Part shown: positions 18,548 to 26,721 of the stretch, in pieces
Layout: the number at the start of each line of letters is the position of its first letter
Numbering within the stretch: the first letter of the stretch is position 1
From: Streptomyces sp. HUAS CB01
GTDB lineage: Bacteria > Actinomycetota > Actinomycetes > Streptomycetales > Streptomycetaceae
Assembly: GCF_030406905.1 (NCBI RefSeq)
Contig: NZ_CP129137.1
Location: 3,147,001 to 3,211,000 of the forward strand
Length of the DNA: 64,000 bases
Direction of reading: 5' to 3'
Program-made: the position numbers and the translations under genes
Notes under the pieces: model-generated
Database searches by the model: none
The model's input: only the letters and a program-made list of their open reading frames with translations
What the model was told of the DNA's origin: nothing

Positions 18548-18574
18548 GCCGGGCGGGGCGGGCACCCGCCCGGC
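18548..18574 (+). terminator. Hairpin terminator after the SRPBCC gene
   Basis: A 10-base perfect stem (gccgggcggg with cccgcccggc) and a 7-base loop start one base after the stop codon. There is no clear T-run, as is usual in Streptomyces. Confidence 0.6.
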
Positions 18575-18760
18575 CGCGGAACCCGCGCGAGAGGGCGCGG
18601 CCGGACGAAGGACCGCGAGCACGGCGGTAACCCTCCCGGCGGCCGTCCCGGCACCACACCCGCACCCCGGACGGACCAACCCCCCGGCGTGCCGCAGGCA
18701 TCAAGGACCCATGGTCGGGCAGAGACTTTCCCAGCCGTCAACGGGAGCGGGAGAGGATTC

Positions 18761-20137
18761 ATGGCCACATCCACGTCCACGGGACCGCAGGAGCACGAGG
18801 GGGCGCTGAAACGCGCCATCGGCCCGAAACTGATGATCCTCTTCGTCATCGGCGACATCCTCGGCACCGGCATCTACGCCACGACCGGGAAGGTCGCGGG
18901 AAAGGTCGGCGGGGCGCTGTGGCTGCCGTTCCTGATCGGCTTCGTCGTGGCCCTGCTGACGGCGGCCTCGTACGTCGAACTCGTCGGCAAGTACCCGAAG
19001 GCGGCCGGGGCCGCGCTCTACACCCAGAAGGCGTTCCGGCTCCCCTTCCTGACCTTCATCGTCGCCTTCATGGTCATGTGCTCGGGACTGTCGTCGGCGA
19101 GCGCGGCGGCCCGCGCGTTCAGCGGTGACTACTTCCAGGAGTTCACCGACGCGATCCCGCCGACCGTGATCGCGATCGCCTTCATCCTCGGCCTCGCCGC
19201 CATCGCGCTGCGCGGTGTCGCGGAGTCGGTGAAGACGAACATGGTGCTGACGCTGGTCGAACTGTCGGGGCTCGCGGTGGTCCTCGGCATCGGGGCGTGG
19301 GCGGTGATGACCGGCGGCGGGGAGCCGTCCCGGCTGGGCGAGTTCCAGTCGAGCGGCACCGGCTACGCCCTGCTGACGAGCGTGCTCGGCGCCACCGCGC
19401 TCGGCTTCTTCGCCTTCGTCGGCTTCGAGGACTCCGTCAACATGGCCGAGGAGACGAAGGATCCGGTCCGGACGTTCCCCCGCGCCATCTTCATCGGTGT
19501 CGGGGTGACGGGCACGATCTACGTCCTCGTGGCACTGGTGTCGTCGCTGCTCGTCGACTACCGGGTGCTGGCGGAGTCCGACGGCCCGCTGCTGGAGGTC
19601 GTGAAGGCCGGCGGGGTCGACTTCCCGCCGAAGCTGTTCGCGGCCATCGCGCTCTTCGCGGTCACCAACTCGGCCCTGATCAACATCATGATGGCCTCGC
19701 GCCTCTGCTACGGCCTGGCCAACGAGAAGGTGCTGCCGCGCGGCATGGCCCGGGTGCTCCCCCGCCGCCGCACCCCCATCACCGGAATCGTCTTCGTCAC
19801 CGTCATCGCCATCGGCCTCGTCACGACCGGCGAGATCGAAGGGCTCGGCGACACCACCGCGTTCCTGCTGCTGTGCGTCTTCACGGTGGTCAACGTGGCG
19901 GTGCTGGTGCTGCGCAAGGACCGTGTCGAGCACGCCCACTTCCGCACCCCGACGGTCCTTCCGGTGCTGGGTGCGATCACCTCGGTCATCCTGGCCAGCC
20001 CGCTCTCCGAGCGCGGCTCGGACGTGTACATCCGGGCCGGCGTCCTGGTCGCCATCGGCATCGTGCTCTGGGGCGTCAACAAGCTGTGGATGAGGTTCCG
20101 GCACGAGGAGTCGGCCACCTGGGGCTCCGCGGGCTGA
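18761..20137 (+). CDS. APC-family amino acid permease
   Basis: The 458-residue integral membrane protein has about 12 hydrophobic segments. The first carries the unwound-helix motif GDILGTGIYATTGKVAGKVG expected of APC transporters; FFAFVGFEDSVNMAEETKDP is the conserved TM6-loop signature. TM8 and later segments are intact, including SALINIMMASRLCYGLANE. It probably imports an amino acid by proton symport; the substrate is unknown. The ATG at 18761 follows GGGAGAGG. An in-frame upstream ATG at 18689 would add a poor leader and was not used. It could supply histidine or the decarboxylase substrate, but no direct link is visible. Confidence 0.9.
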   Translation: MATSTSTGPQEHEGALKRAIGPKLMILFVIGDILGTGIYATTGKVAGKVGGALWLPFLIGFVVALLTAASYVELVGKYPKAAGAALYTQKAFRLPFLTFIVAFMVMCSGLSSASAAARAFSGDYFQEFTDAIPPTVIAIAFILGLAAIALRGVAESVKTNMVLTLVELSGLAVVLGIGAWAVMTGGGEPSRLGEFQSSGTGYALLTSVLGATALGFFAFVGFEDSVNMAEETKDPVRTFPRAIFIGVGVTGTIYVLVALVSSLLVDYRVLAESDGPLLEVVKAGGVDFPPKLFAAIALFAVTNSALINIMMASRLCYGLANEKVLPRGMARVLPRRRTPITGIVFVTVIAIGLVTTGEIEGLGDTTAFLLLCVFTVVNVAVLVLRKDRVEHAHFRTPTVLPVLGAITSVILASPLSERGSDVYIRAGVLVAIGIVLWGVNKLWMRFRHEESATWGSAG

Positions 20138-20315
20138 GCCACGCCGCACGGGGCTGAGCGGGCCGGCCCGGGGAACGGCGAGGTCCGGATTCGGCCGGGT
20201 CGCGGGCAGCCACGCGGGCCGATGCGGTTGCGGCCGGGCGGAGGGCGGACCCTAGCGGACCGATTGCATGTTCCGATGGAAAATGCCAGAACTTCCACCT
20301 GCCGACACTGCGGTG

Positions 20316-20349
20316 CGTAACCTTACGGCTACGGACATACGTCCGAGCC
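20316..20349. promoter_or_regulatory. Two adjacent palindromes upstream of the Roadblock cluster
   Basis: CGTAA-cc-TTACG (20316-20327) is a perfect 12-base palindrome. Immediately after it a hairpin-forming sequence with arms GGCT-CGGAC and GTCCG-AGCC spans 20327-20349. Both lie 32-65 bases before the first gene start. They are candidate operators; I did not find a convincing -35/-10 pair. Confidence 0.4.
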
Positions 20350-20380
20350 GTACGCACACGTGCTGGAGGGGGATTTCCGC

Positions 20381-20791
20381 GTGCCCGGGATCGACGAGTG
20401 TCTTCTCCACGCCATGCGGCTGCCGGGAGTGCGCGGCGCCGCCCTCGTCGACTGGACCAGCGGACTCGCCCTCGGCACCGTCGGGGACGCGGCCGGCAAC
20501 GACCACGAGACGGCGGCGGCCGAGACCGCGGAACTGGCGCGCATGGCGGCGGAGCACCCCACCTTCACCCCGGTGGGCACCGCCGACGGCCCGGGCGCGG
20601 ACCACGGCAAGAACCCTCCGGTGGAGGACCTCGTCGTCACCACCCGTACGTGTTACCACGTTCTGCGGTTCGTCGAGACGAGCTTCGACAGCAGCGTCCT
20701 GCTCCACCTCTGGCTCGACCGCGCGGACGGCAACCTCGCCCTCGCCCGGCTCAGAATGCGTGACCTGACCGAGCGGCTGGTGCTGGAGTGA
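20381..20791 (+). CDS. Roadblock/LC7-like protein, first gene of the cluster
   Basis: The 136-residue protein is related to the 124-residue protein at 22108. Both share ALVDxTSGxALGT near the N-terminus, a central acidic helix and a C-terminal strand/helix (LLHLWLDRADGNLALARLR). The Roadblock/LC7 fold binds and regulates small GTPases of the MglB/CvnB type. This copy has a central insertion rich in Gly/Asp (VGTADGPGADHGKNPP). Start choice: GTG at 20381 with GGAGGGGG eight bases upstream, rather than GTG at 20360. Its stop overlaps the next start by 4 bases (GTGA). Confidence 0.72.
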   Translation: MPGIDECLLHAMRLPGVRGAALVDWTSGLALGTVGDAAGNDHETAAAETAELARMAAEHPTFTPVGTADGPGADHGKNPPVEDLVVTTRTCYHVLRFVETSFDSSVLLHLWLDRADGNLALARLRMRDLTERLVLE

Positions 20792-21546
20792 CCGTCTCAC
20801 CGATGCTGCTGCGGCTCGCCTCCGAGCGGGCCACCGGCGCCCTCTTACGGGACCGGGGAACGCTCTACCTCGTCGAGGGCCAGGTCGTGCACGCCGAGAG
20901 CCCCGCGGCGCCCGGCATCGACGTCCTCCTCGCCGCCACCGGACGGCTGCGCGCCGACGGCTGGACGGAGGCCCTCCGCGAGGCCGGCGCGCACGGCGCG
21001 GTCGGCCGGTACCTCGTCGACAGCGGCCAGGTGTCCGGCGGCGAGCTGGAGATATGCCATCTCGGGGCGCTCTTCGACGCGGCGTTCTTCGCCCTCGCCC
21101 CCAGCAGCGGACCCACCCGCTTCCGCTACGGCGTGGCCCACTGGATCGGCCCCGTACGGCCCGTGGCCGCCGAGGCCGTCGAGCGCGAGACGCTGCGGCG
21201 CCGGGCCCTGCTGGACCGTCTCTGGGCCCATCCGGAGACGGACACCGCCCCCGTGGTGCCCTCCCCCCGGCGCCCCGTGCGGGCCGCCCCGCGCCAGCGC
21301 GCCGTGCTCGACCTGGCCGACGGGGTGCGCACGCCCGCCGACATCGCCCGGGCCCTGGGCCGTCCCGCGTTCCACACCCTCGTCGACGTCCGCAGGCTGG
21401 CCGCGGCCGGGCTCGTCGAGACCCCGCGCACGGGCGTCACCACGCCCGCCCCGCCACCCGATGTCGCGCGCGTGATGGAGATGTCCGCCGATCCGGACAT
21501 CGCCCTGCTCCGCCGGCTCCGTGACGCCCTGGAGGCAACGCTGTGA
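20788..21546 (+). CDS. DUF4388-like sensor protein with winged-helix C-terminus
   Basis: The 252-residue protein opens with a short beta-rich domain (LLRLASERATGALLRDRGTL, YLVEGQVVHAESP) like DUF4388, a module often found with Roadblock proteins. A helical middle part follows. The last 100 residues look like a winged helix (AVLDLADGVRTPADIARALG, VDVRRLAAAGLVETP). It may be a regulator or adaptor; DNA binding is unproven. Codon 20 is TTA (20845-20847), implying bldA-dependent translation. It is coupled to both neighbours by overlapping stop/start codons. Confidence 0.65.
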   Translation: MTVSPMLLRLASERATGALLRDRGTLYLVEGQVVHAESPAAPGIDVLLAATGRLRADGWTEALREAGAHGAVGRYLVDSGQVSGGELEICHLGALFDAAFFALAPSSGPTRFRYGVAHWIGPVRPVAAEAVERETLRRRALLDRLWAHPETDTAPVVPSPRRPVRAAPRQRAVLDLADGVRTPADIARALGRPAFHTLVDVRRLAAAGLVETPRTGVTTPAPPPDVARVMEMSADPDIALLRRLRDALEATL

Positions 21547-21584
21547 TGCGCGCGATGAGGCAGCGCGCCGAGAGGAGACAGCTG

Positions 21585-21968
21585 ATGACCGCGAGCACCG
21601 GAGTCCTCGACGAACTGCACCGGTTGAGGACCCGGTTACCGCAGCTCACCGGCGCCCTCGCGGCCAGCGTGGACGGTCTCGTGCTGGCCCGGGACACCCC
21701 GGACGCGGAGGCGGAGACGGTCGCCGCGCTGACCGCCGCGGCACTCGGCGTGGCCGTGCGGCTCACCGAGGCCACCGGCCAGGGCCGCTTCCGCGAACTG
21801 CTCGTCCGCGGCGAGAGCGGCTATGTGGCGACGTACGCGGCGGGCGCGGCCGCCGTGCTCACCGTGACCGCCGAACCCCGGGTCAACGTCGGCCGGTTGC
21901 ACCTCGAAGCCCGCAGGGCGGGGGCCCGTATCGGCGAACTCGTGGACGGAGCACTGGAACGCCCCTGA
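21585..21968 (+). CDS. Roadblock/LC7 domain protein
   Basis: The 127-residue protein has the MglB/LC7 pattern: ALAASVDGLVLARDT, a helix ETVAALTAAALGVAVRLTEA, then strands RELLVRGESGYVATYAAGAA and AVLTVTAEP, and a C-terminal helix. ATG at 21585 has GAGGAG seven bases upstream and is preferred to GTG 21543 or ATG 21546, which overlap the preceding stop. Codon 18 is TTA (21636-21638), the second TTA gene in this cluster. Known CvnB proteins of this size pair with a GTPase (CvnD) and a histidine kinase (CvnA); neither is here. Confidence 0.8.
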   Translation: MTASTGVLDELHRLRTRLPQLTGALAASVDGLVLARDTPDAEAETVAALTAAALGVAVRLTEATGQGRFRELLVRGESGYVATYAAGAAAVLTVTAEPRVNVGRLHLEARRAGARIGELVDGALERP

Positions 21969-22107
21969 ACCCGCCGGCGGCGACGGCCGGGGACTCCCGG
22001 GCCGGACCTCCGCGAACCGGAGGCCGTCGGCCTTCGGGCATCCCGGCAGACGCACACACAACACACCACTCGGACCGAACAGTTCCACAACAAGGAGAGA
22101 CACCACC

Positions 22108-22482
22108 ATGGCGAACACCGAGACGGCCCTCAAGGAAGCGATGACCGTGATCGAGGGCGCGGTCGGCGTGGCACTCGTCGACTACACCAGCGGCATGGCT
22201 CTGGGCACCCTCGGCGGCGGCAAGCACCTCGACCTGAACGTCGCTGCCGCGGGCAACACCGACGTGGTGCGGGCGAAGCTGCGCGCGATGGAGATGCTGG
22301 GCCTCCAGGACGAGATCGAGGACATCCTCATCACCCTGGGCGGGCAGTACCACCTGATCCGGCTGCTCAAGGCGCGCGGCGGCAACGGCCTGTTCCTGTA
22401 CCTGGCCCTGGACAACCAGCGCTCCAACCTGGCGATGGCCCGCCACCAGCTGCGCAAGATCGAGGCCGAGCTGGAGGTCTGA
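22108..22482 (+). CDS. Roadblock/LC7-like protein, last gene of the cluster
   Basis: The 124-residue protein contains VGVALVDYTSGMALGTLGGG, shared with the first gene of the cluster. EIEDILITLGGQYHLIRLLK and GLFLYLALDNQRSNLAMARH are core strands and the terminal helix. It has a strong ribosome site (AAGGAGAGA, 8 bases before ATG) and lies 139 bases after the previous gene, so it may be made in larger amount or from its own promoter. It has no TTA codon, unlike the two genes before it. Confidence 0.78.
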   Translation: MANTETALKEAMTVIEGAVGVALVDYTSGMALGTLGGGKHLDLNVAAAGNTDVVRAKLRAMEMLGLQDEIEDILITLGGQYHLIRLLKARGGNGLFLYLALDNQRSNLAMARHQLRKIEAELEV

Positions 22483-22508
22483 CGCCCCACCGGCGCCCCG
22501 CCGACCGT

Positions 22509-23099
22509 TCAGCGGCGCCGAGCCCCGCCCGGGGCGGCGTCGCCGGCGGCGGGGCCGGTGGTGCGGTAACCCTTCACGCGCGTCCCGGCGGGCCTGCCGT
22601 GCCCTGCCCAGTCGGTGCGGACCCACAGCAGCTTCTCGCTCGCGCTCTCCCGCCGCCCCAGGGCACGGGCCTTGAGCCAGAGCCCTGCACCGGCGCCCGC
22701 CAGCAGCAGCCCGCCCGCCGCCGGTACGGCGAAGGCGCTTCCCACGGCCGCGGCGAACGCCGCGAGCAGCCACCAGCGATGGGCGCGGCGCCAGTTGCGG
22801 ACGGTCACCGCCCGGTCCTGCAGGATGTCGCCGCGGGCGGCGCGGGTGGCGCCGCGCTCCAACTCCCGGTAGCGGCCCCCGCGGACGGCCGCCACGACGG
22901 CCGCCGCGACCAGGAACACCGCGGCGCCGCCGTACAGCCCGATCCTGCGCCCGGTGAGTCCCTCCGGCACCAGCCCGACGGCCGCGGCGAGCACGCCGAG
23001 CCACACCATCGGGGCCACCCCGGCCCGCACGATCACCGCCACGCGCGCCAGCGCGTGCCCTCCGCCGCGACCCACGACACCGCTCCCTTCACCCGTCAT
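22509..23099 (-). CDS. Membrane protein of unknown function
   Basis: The 196-residue protein has four hydrophobic segments in two pairs: VAPMVWLGVLAAAVGLVP and IGLYGGAAVFLVAAAVVAAV, then WWLLAAFAAAVGSAFAVPA and GGLLLAGAGAGLWLKA. A basic loop and Arg-rich ends suggest both termini are cytoplasmic. I do not recognise a family. The start is ATG at 23099; no strong ribosome site is visible, so the N-terminus is uncertain. It converges on the last Roadblock gene with a 26-base gap. Confidence 0.62.
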   Translation of the reverse strand: MTGEGSGVVGRGGGHALARVAVIVRAGVAPMVWLGVLAAAVGLVPEGLTGRRIGLYGGAAVFLVAAAVVAAVRGGRYRELERGATRAARGDILQDRAVTVRNWRRAHRWWLLAAFAAAVGSAFAVPAAGGLLLAGAGAGLWLKARALGRRESASEKLLWVRTDWAGHGRPAGTRVKGYRTTGPAAGDAAPGGARRR

Positions 23100-23262
23100 G
23101 CCGTTCAGGGCGGGGAGGTTAGCCGGGCTTTCTGAGGAACGCCTGAGAGGGGCCGGGCCGGGACGACGGGGGGCGCCCACCCGTCGGGCGGCGGCACGTC
23201 GGCCGGTCAGGCAGCCGGTCAGGCGCTCAGCCGAGCGGCCCGGCACGCACCCGGCCGGCCGG

Positions 23263-24102
23263 TCATTCGGTGAAGAGTCCGCGCTCCGCGGCGCGGACGT
23301 CGAACTCCTCCAGCCGCGCCTGCGCGTCCGGCAGGTCGTCGCACATCGCCTCCAGCAGCACCCGGCCCAGCAGCATCGGCGCGCACGCCGTGTCGAAGGC
23401 GAGGCCGGTGCCGACGGCGGCCGGGATCAGCACATCGCTGTGGGCGGCGACGGGCGCGAACGCCGAGTCCGCGACCGTGACGACGGTCAGCCCGGCCCCC
23501 CGCGCATACGCGAGCGCCTCCACGACCTCTTTGGGGTGGCGGGGCAGGGCGAAGCAGAGCAGCGCCGTCGCACCCGCCCGCCGTGCGGCGTCGATCCGGT
23601 CGGCCAGCAGGGAGCCGCCCTCGTCGAGCAGCCGGACGTCCGGGTGGACCTTGGCCGCGAAGTACGCGAAGCCTCGGGCCTGCGAGGAGGCCGCGCGCAG
23701 CCCGAGGACGGGGAGCGGCCGGGAGGCGGCGAGCAGCCGGGCGGCGCGTTCCACGGGGCCCGGGTCGGCGAGCAGTTCGGCGAGATGGCGCAGATTCTCG
23801 ATCTCGGCGTGCACGGCCTGCTGGTACTCGGTGAACTCCTGCCTCTTCTCCGCCGGTTCGGCGGGTGCCACCTCGCGCAGATGCCTGCGCAGCGCCGGGT
23901 AGCCGTCGAAGCCGAGGGCGACGGCGAACCGGGTGACGGAGGGCTGGCTGACCCCGGCGAGCTCGGCCAGCTCGACGCTGGACAGGAACGGCACGTCGGG
24001 CGCCCTGCGCACCATGCAGTGGGCGATACGGCGTTGGGTGGGGGTGAGCCGGTGGCCCTCGAAGAGCTGCTGCAGCCGTGCGGCAGGGCTGGTGTCGTTC
24101 AT
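23263..24102 (-). CDS. MurR/RpiR-family transcriptional regulator (HTH plus SIS domain)
   Basis: The 279-residue protein has an N-terminal RpiR helix-turn-helix (residues about 1-80). AELAGVSQPSVTRFAVALGF is the recognition region. A C-terminal SIS domain (from about 125) contains PLPVLGLRAASSQARGFAYF and ALLCFALPRHPKEVVEAL, where phosphosugars normally bind. It probably represses or activates a sugar or catabolic operon. No obvious target is adjacent. An imperfect inverted repeat at 24243-24276, 140 bases upstream, could be its own operator. Confidence 0.9.
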   Translation of the reverse strand: MNDTSPAARLQQLFEGHRLTPTQRRIAHCMVRRAPDVPFLSSVELAELAGVSQPSVTRFAVALGFDGYPALRRHLREVAPAEPAEKRQEFTEYQQAVHAEIENLRHLAELLADPGPVERAARLLAASRPLPVLGLRAASSQARGFAYFAAKVHPDVRLLDEGGSLLADRIDAARRAGATALLCFALPRHPKEVVEALAYARGAGLTVVTVADSAFAPVAAHSDVLIPAAVGTGLAFDTACAPMLLGRVLLEAMCDDLPDAQARLEEFDVRAAERGLFTE

Positions 24103-24405
24103 GCCGTCCCGTCCCCCAGTTCGTCTCGCCCGGCGCGCCGGAGGTGCCGGCCCGCTCCCGGACGCCCGGGACAGTACCGCGCGAGCCCGGCGCGGGGAGG
24201 CGGAACGGACACGAAGATCACCGAGAACTTCGGCACACCGGCTATTCAGTCACCTTTAACTCTGCATGACCATATACAGAGCGGGCAAGCGGCGCCCCGC
24301 GACCCCGCCGGGACCCGGGCCGCCCCGAACCCGCCGGTGGACCCGAGCCCGAAGAGGGGGGCAAGCCCCACCGACACGCCCTCGGCGGCTCCTTACGCTG
24401 TGCCC
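24103..24405. promoter_or_regulatory. 303-base spacer with an imperfect inverted repeat
   Basis: The spacer is locally AT-rich at 24236-24280, unlike its surroundings. TATTCAGTCA (24243-24252) and TGACCATATA (24267-24276) form an imperfect inverted repeat with a 14-base gap. This is a likely promoter/operator for the RpiR gene on the minus strand. No other feature is seen. Confidence 0.35.
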
Positions 24406-24834
24406 ATGGAAGCCCGCGACCCCGAGCTCACGAAGGAGCTCGACGCCACCCTCCGCGCCCGCCACGAGCTGGGCACGGAGTACGAGCCGGCGCTCATCGA
24501 GTCCTTCCTGGAGAAGGTCGAGCAGCGTCTGGACGCCACCGTCGACCGCAGGGTCCGGCGCCATCTCGCCGAACGGCGGATGAGCGAGGCGCGCGGCGGC
24601 GCCCGGCCGGAGCGCTTCGGGGAGAACTTCGGCGAGCGCCACGGCCTCGCGATCATCACGCTCGTCCTCGCCGTCCCGCTCTCGGCGATCAGCGTCGTGA
24701 ACGCCGGCATCGAGGGCCTGTTCGTCACCTGGGGCGGCATCGTGGGCGTCAACGCCGTGCACGCCTTCCGCGGCCGGAGCCTCGGCAGGCAGGAGAAGGC
24801 GACGGCGGGCGCGGGATCCGACTGGGAGGAGTGA
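24406..24834 (+). CDS. Small membrane protein with N-terminal helical domain
   Basis: The 142-residue protein starts with about 75 charged, helix-forming residues (ELTKELDATLRARHELGTEY, FLEKVEQRLDATVDRRVRRH), then two hydrophobic segments (GLAIITLVLAVPLSAISVV and LFVTWGGIVGVNAVHAF). The N-terminal part resembles the DUF1707-like or coiled regions common in actinobacterial membrane proteins, but I cannot name it. It stands alone between spacers. Confidence 0.68.
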   Translation: MEARDPELTKELDATLRARHELGTEYEPALIESFLEKVEQRLDATVDRRVRRHLAERRMSEARGGARPERFGENFGERHGLAIITLVLAVPLSAISVVNAGIEGLFVTWGGIVGVNAVHAFRGRSLGRQEKATAGAGSDWEE

Positions 24835-25207
24835 CCGGTCACCTGCCACGGAGGCCCGGCGCGGGATCCGACCGGAAGGACCGACCGTCCGCCGGCCCGG
24901 GCGGCGCGGAGCGGTGACCGTCCGCGGGCCCGGGCGGCCGGCCGGGCGGGCCGCCCACGGAGCTTCGCGGAAGTGGTACGAGCGCGACACGTCGGCGCAG
25001 CACTCGCTTAACACGCGTCCGGCACATTGAGGGGTGTCGGCGTCAAGGACCTCCGGAGCGGCTCCCGGACCTCCATGGACGCCCGGACGTGAGCCCGGCC
25101 CTGACCCGGACCGCGTCCCTCGCGGGGACCGCCGTCGTCCCGCCCCCCGGTCACGGGGGTGCGGCGGTCCCCGCGCACACGTTCCGCGCGGGGACCCGCC
25201 GTCCCGG
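24835..25207 (-). terminator. 373-base spacer; large hairpin terminator of the cystathionine synthase gene at 25122-25174
   Basis: Arms gcggggaccgccg (25122-25134) and cggcggtccccgc (25162-25174) are perfect complements. They enclose a second small stem (ccccc/ggggg). The hairpin lies 34 bases beyond the stop of the minus-strand gene. The rest of the gap shows nothing else. Confidence 0.6.
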
Positions 25208-26593
25208 CTACTTCCCGGACATCGCCAGGAACGACAGCAGGTCCTGGCGGCTCACCACGCCGGTGGGCTTGCCCTCGACCAGCACGATCGCCGCGTCGGC
25301 GGAACCGAGCACGGACATCAGGTCGCCGACCGGCTCACCCGAGCCGACCTGGGGAAGCGGGTCGCTCATGTGCTTCTCCAGCGGGTCGTTCAGCGAGGCG
25401 CGCTGCGTGAAGAGCGCGTCCAGCAGCTCCCGCTCCACCACGGAGCCGATGACCTCGGCGGCCATGACGTCCGGGTGGCCGGCGCCCGGCTTCACGATCG
25501 GCATCTGGGAGACGCCGTACTCGCGCAGCACCTCGATGGCCTGACCGACGGTCTCCTCCGGGTGCATGTGCACGAGGGACGGCAGCGCCCCCTCCTTGTG
25601 CTTCAGCACGTCGGCGACCCGCGGCTGGTCGCCGGCCTGCTCCAGGAAGCCGTAGTCGTTCATCCACTCGTCGTTGAAGATCTTCGACAGATAGCCGCGT
25701 CCGCTGTCCGGCAGGAGCACGACCACGACGTCGTCCGGGCCGAGCCCCTCGGCCACACGCAGCGCGGCGACGACGGCCATGCCGCAGGAGCCGCCGACCA
25801 GGAGGCCCTCCTCCTTGGCGAGGCGGCGCGTCATCTGGAACGAGTCCTTGTCGGACACGGCGATGATCTCGTCGGTGACGTTCGGGTCGTAGGCGGTGGG
25901 CCAGAAGTCCTCACCGACGCCCTCGACCAGGTACGGCCGGCCGGAGCCGCCGGAGTAGACGGAGCCCTCCGGGTCCGCGCCGACGACGCGCACCGTGCCG
26001 CCGCTGATCTCCTTCAGGTAGTTGCCGGTGCCGGAGATGGTGCCTCCGGTGCCGATCCCGGCCACGAAATGGGTGATTTTCCCCTCAGTCTGTTCCCACA
26101 GCTCGGGACCGGTCGTCTCGTAGTGCGAACGCGGGTTGTTCGGGTTCGAGTACTGGTCCGGCTTCCAGGCGCCCGGCGTCTCGCGCACCAGCCGGTCCGA
26201 GACGTTGTAGTACGAGTCCGGGTGCTCCGGGTCGACCGCCGTGGGGCAGACGACGACCTCGGCCCCGTAGGCGCGCAGCACATTGATCTTGTCCGTGGAC
26301 ACCTTGTCCGGGCAGACGAAGATGCACTTGTAGCCCTTCTGCTGGGCCACGATGGCAAGCCCGACGCCGGTGTTGCCGCTCGTCGGCTCGACGATCGTGC
26401 CGCCCGGCTGGAGCTCACCGCTCTGCTCGGCGGCCTCGATCATGCGCAGGGCGATGCGGTCCTTCACCGACCCGCCGGGGTTGAAGTACTCGACCTTGGC
26501 GAGGACGGTCGCCTGAATGCCCGCGGTCACGCTGTTCAGCTTCAACAGCGGGGTATTGCCAACCAGACTGATCATCGAGTCGTGGAATTGCAC
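25208..26593 (-). CDS. Cystathionine beta-synthase
   Basis: The 461-residue PLP enzyme condenses serine (or O-acetylserine) with homocysteine in transsulfuration. GGSVKDRIALRM carries the PLP lysine, TSGNTGVGLAIV binds substrate carboxylate, and GTGGTISGTG binds PLP phosphate. From about residue 340 a pair of CBS domains follows (VADVLKHKEGALPSLVHMHP; DPLPQVGSGEPVGDLMSVLG), the arrangement of actinobacterial and mycobacterial Cbs rather than plain CysK. The start is GTG at 26593 with GGAG seven bases upstream. Confidence 0.93.
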   Translation of the reverse strand: MQFHDSMISLVGNTPLLKLNSVTAGIQATVLAKVEYFNPGGSVKDRIALRMIEAAEQSGELQPGGTIVEPTSGNTGVGLAIVAQQKGYKCIFVCPDKVSTDKINVLRAYGAEVVVCPTAVDPEHPDSYYNVSDRLVRETPGAWKPDQYSNPNNPRSHYETTGPELWEQTEGKITHFVAGIGTGGTISGTGNYLKEISGGTVRVVGADPEGSVYSGGSGRPYLVEGVGEDFWPTAYDPNVTDEIIAVSDKDSFQMTRRLAKEEGLLVGGSCGMAVVAALRVAEGLGPDDVVVVLLPDSGRGYLSKIFNDEWMNDYGFLEQAGDQPRVADVLKHKEGALPSLVHMHPEETVGQAIEVLREYGVSQMPIVKPGAGHPDVMAAEVIGSVVERELLDALFTQRASLNDPLEKHMSDPLPQVGSGEPVGDLMSVLGSADAAIVLVEGKPTGVVSRQDLLSFLAMSGK

Positions 26594-26721
26594 CGTAAGT
26601 CTCCGGGATCTCCGTAGTGGTTCCGTCAGCGTATGCGCATTCGGCGCGAGATTGGGCGACGGCCGTTACGGGGCAGTTAGCTCATGGACGACTGCACGGC
26701 TACGAGGAGGTGGCTGGGACT

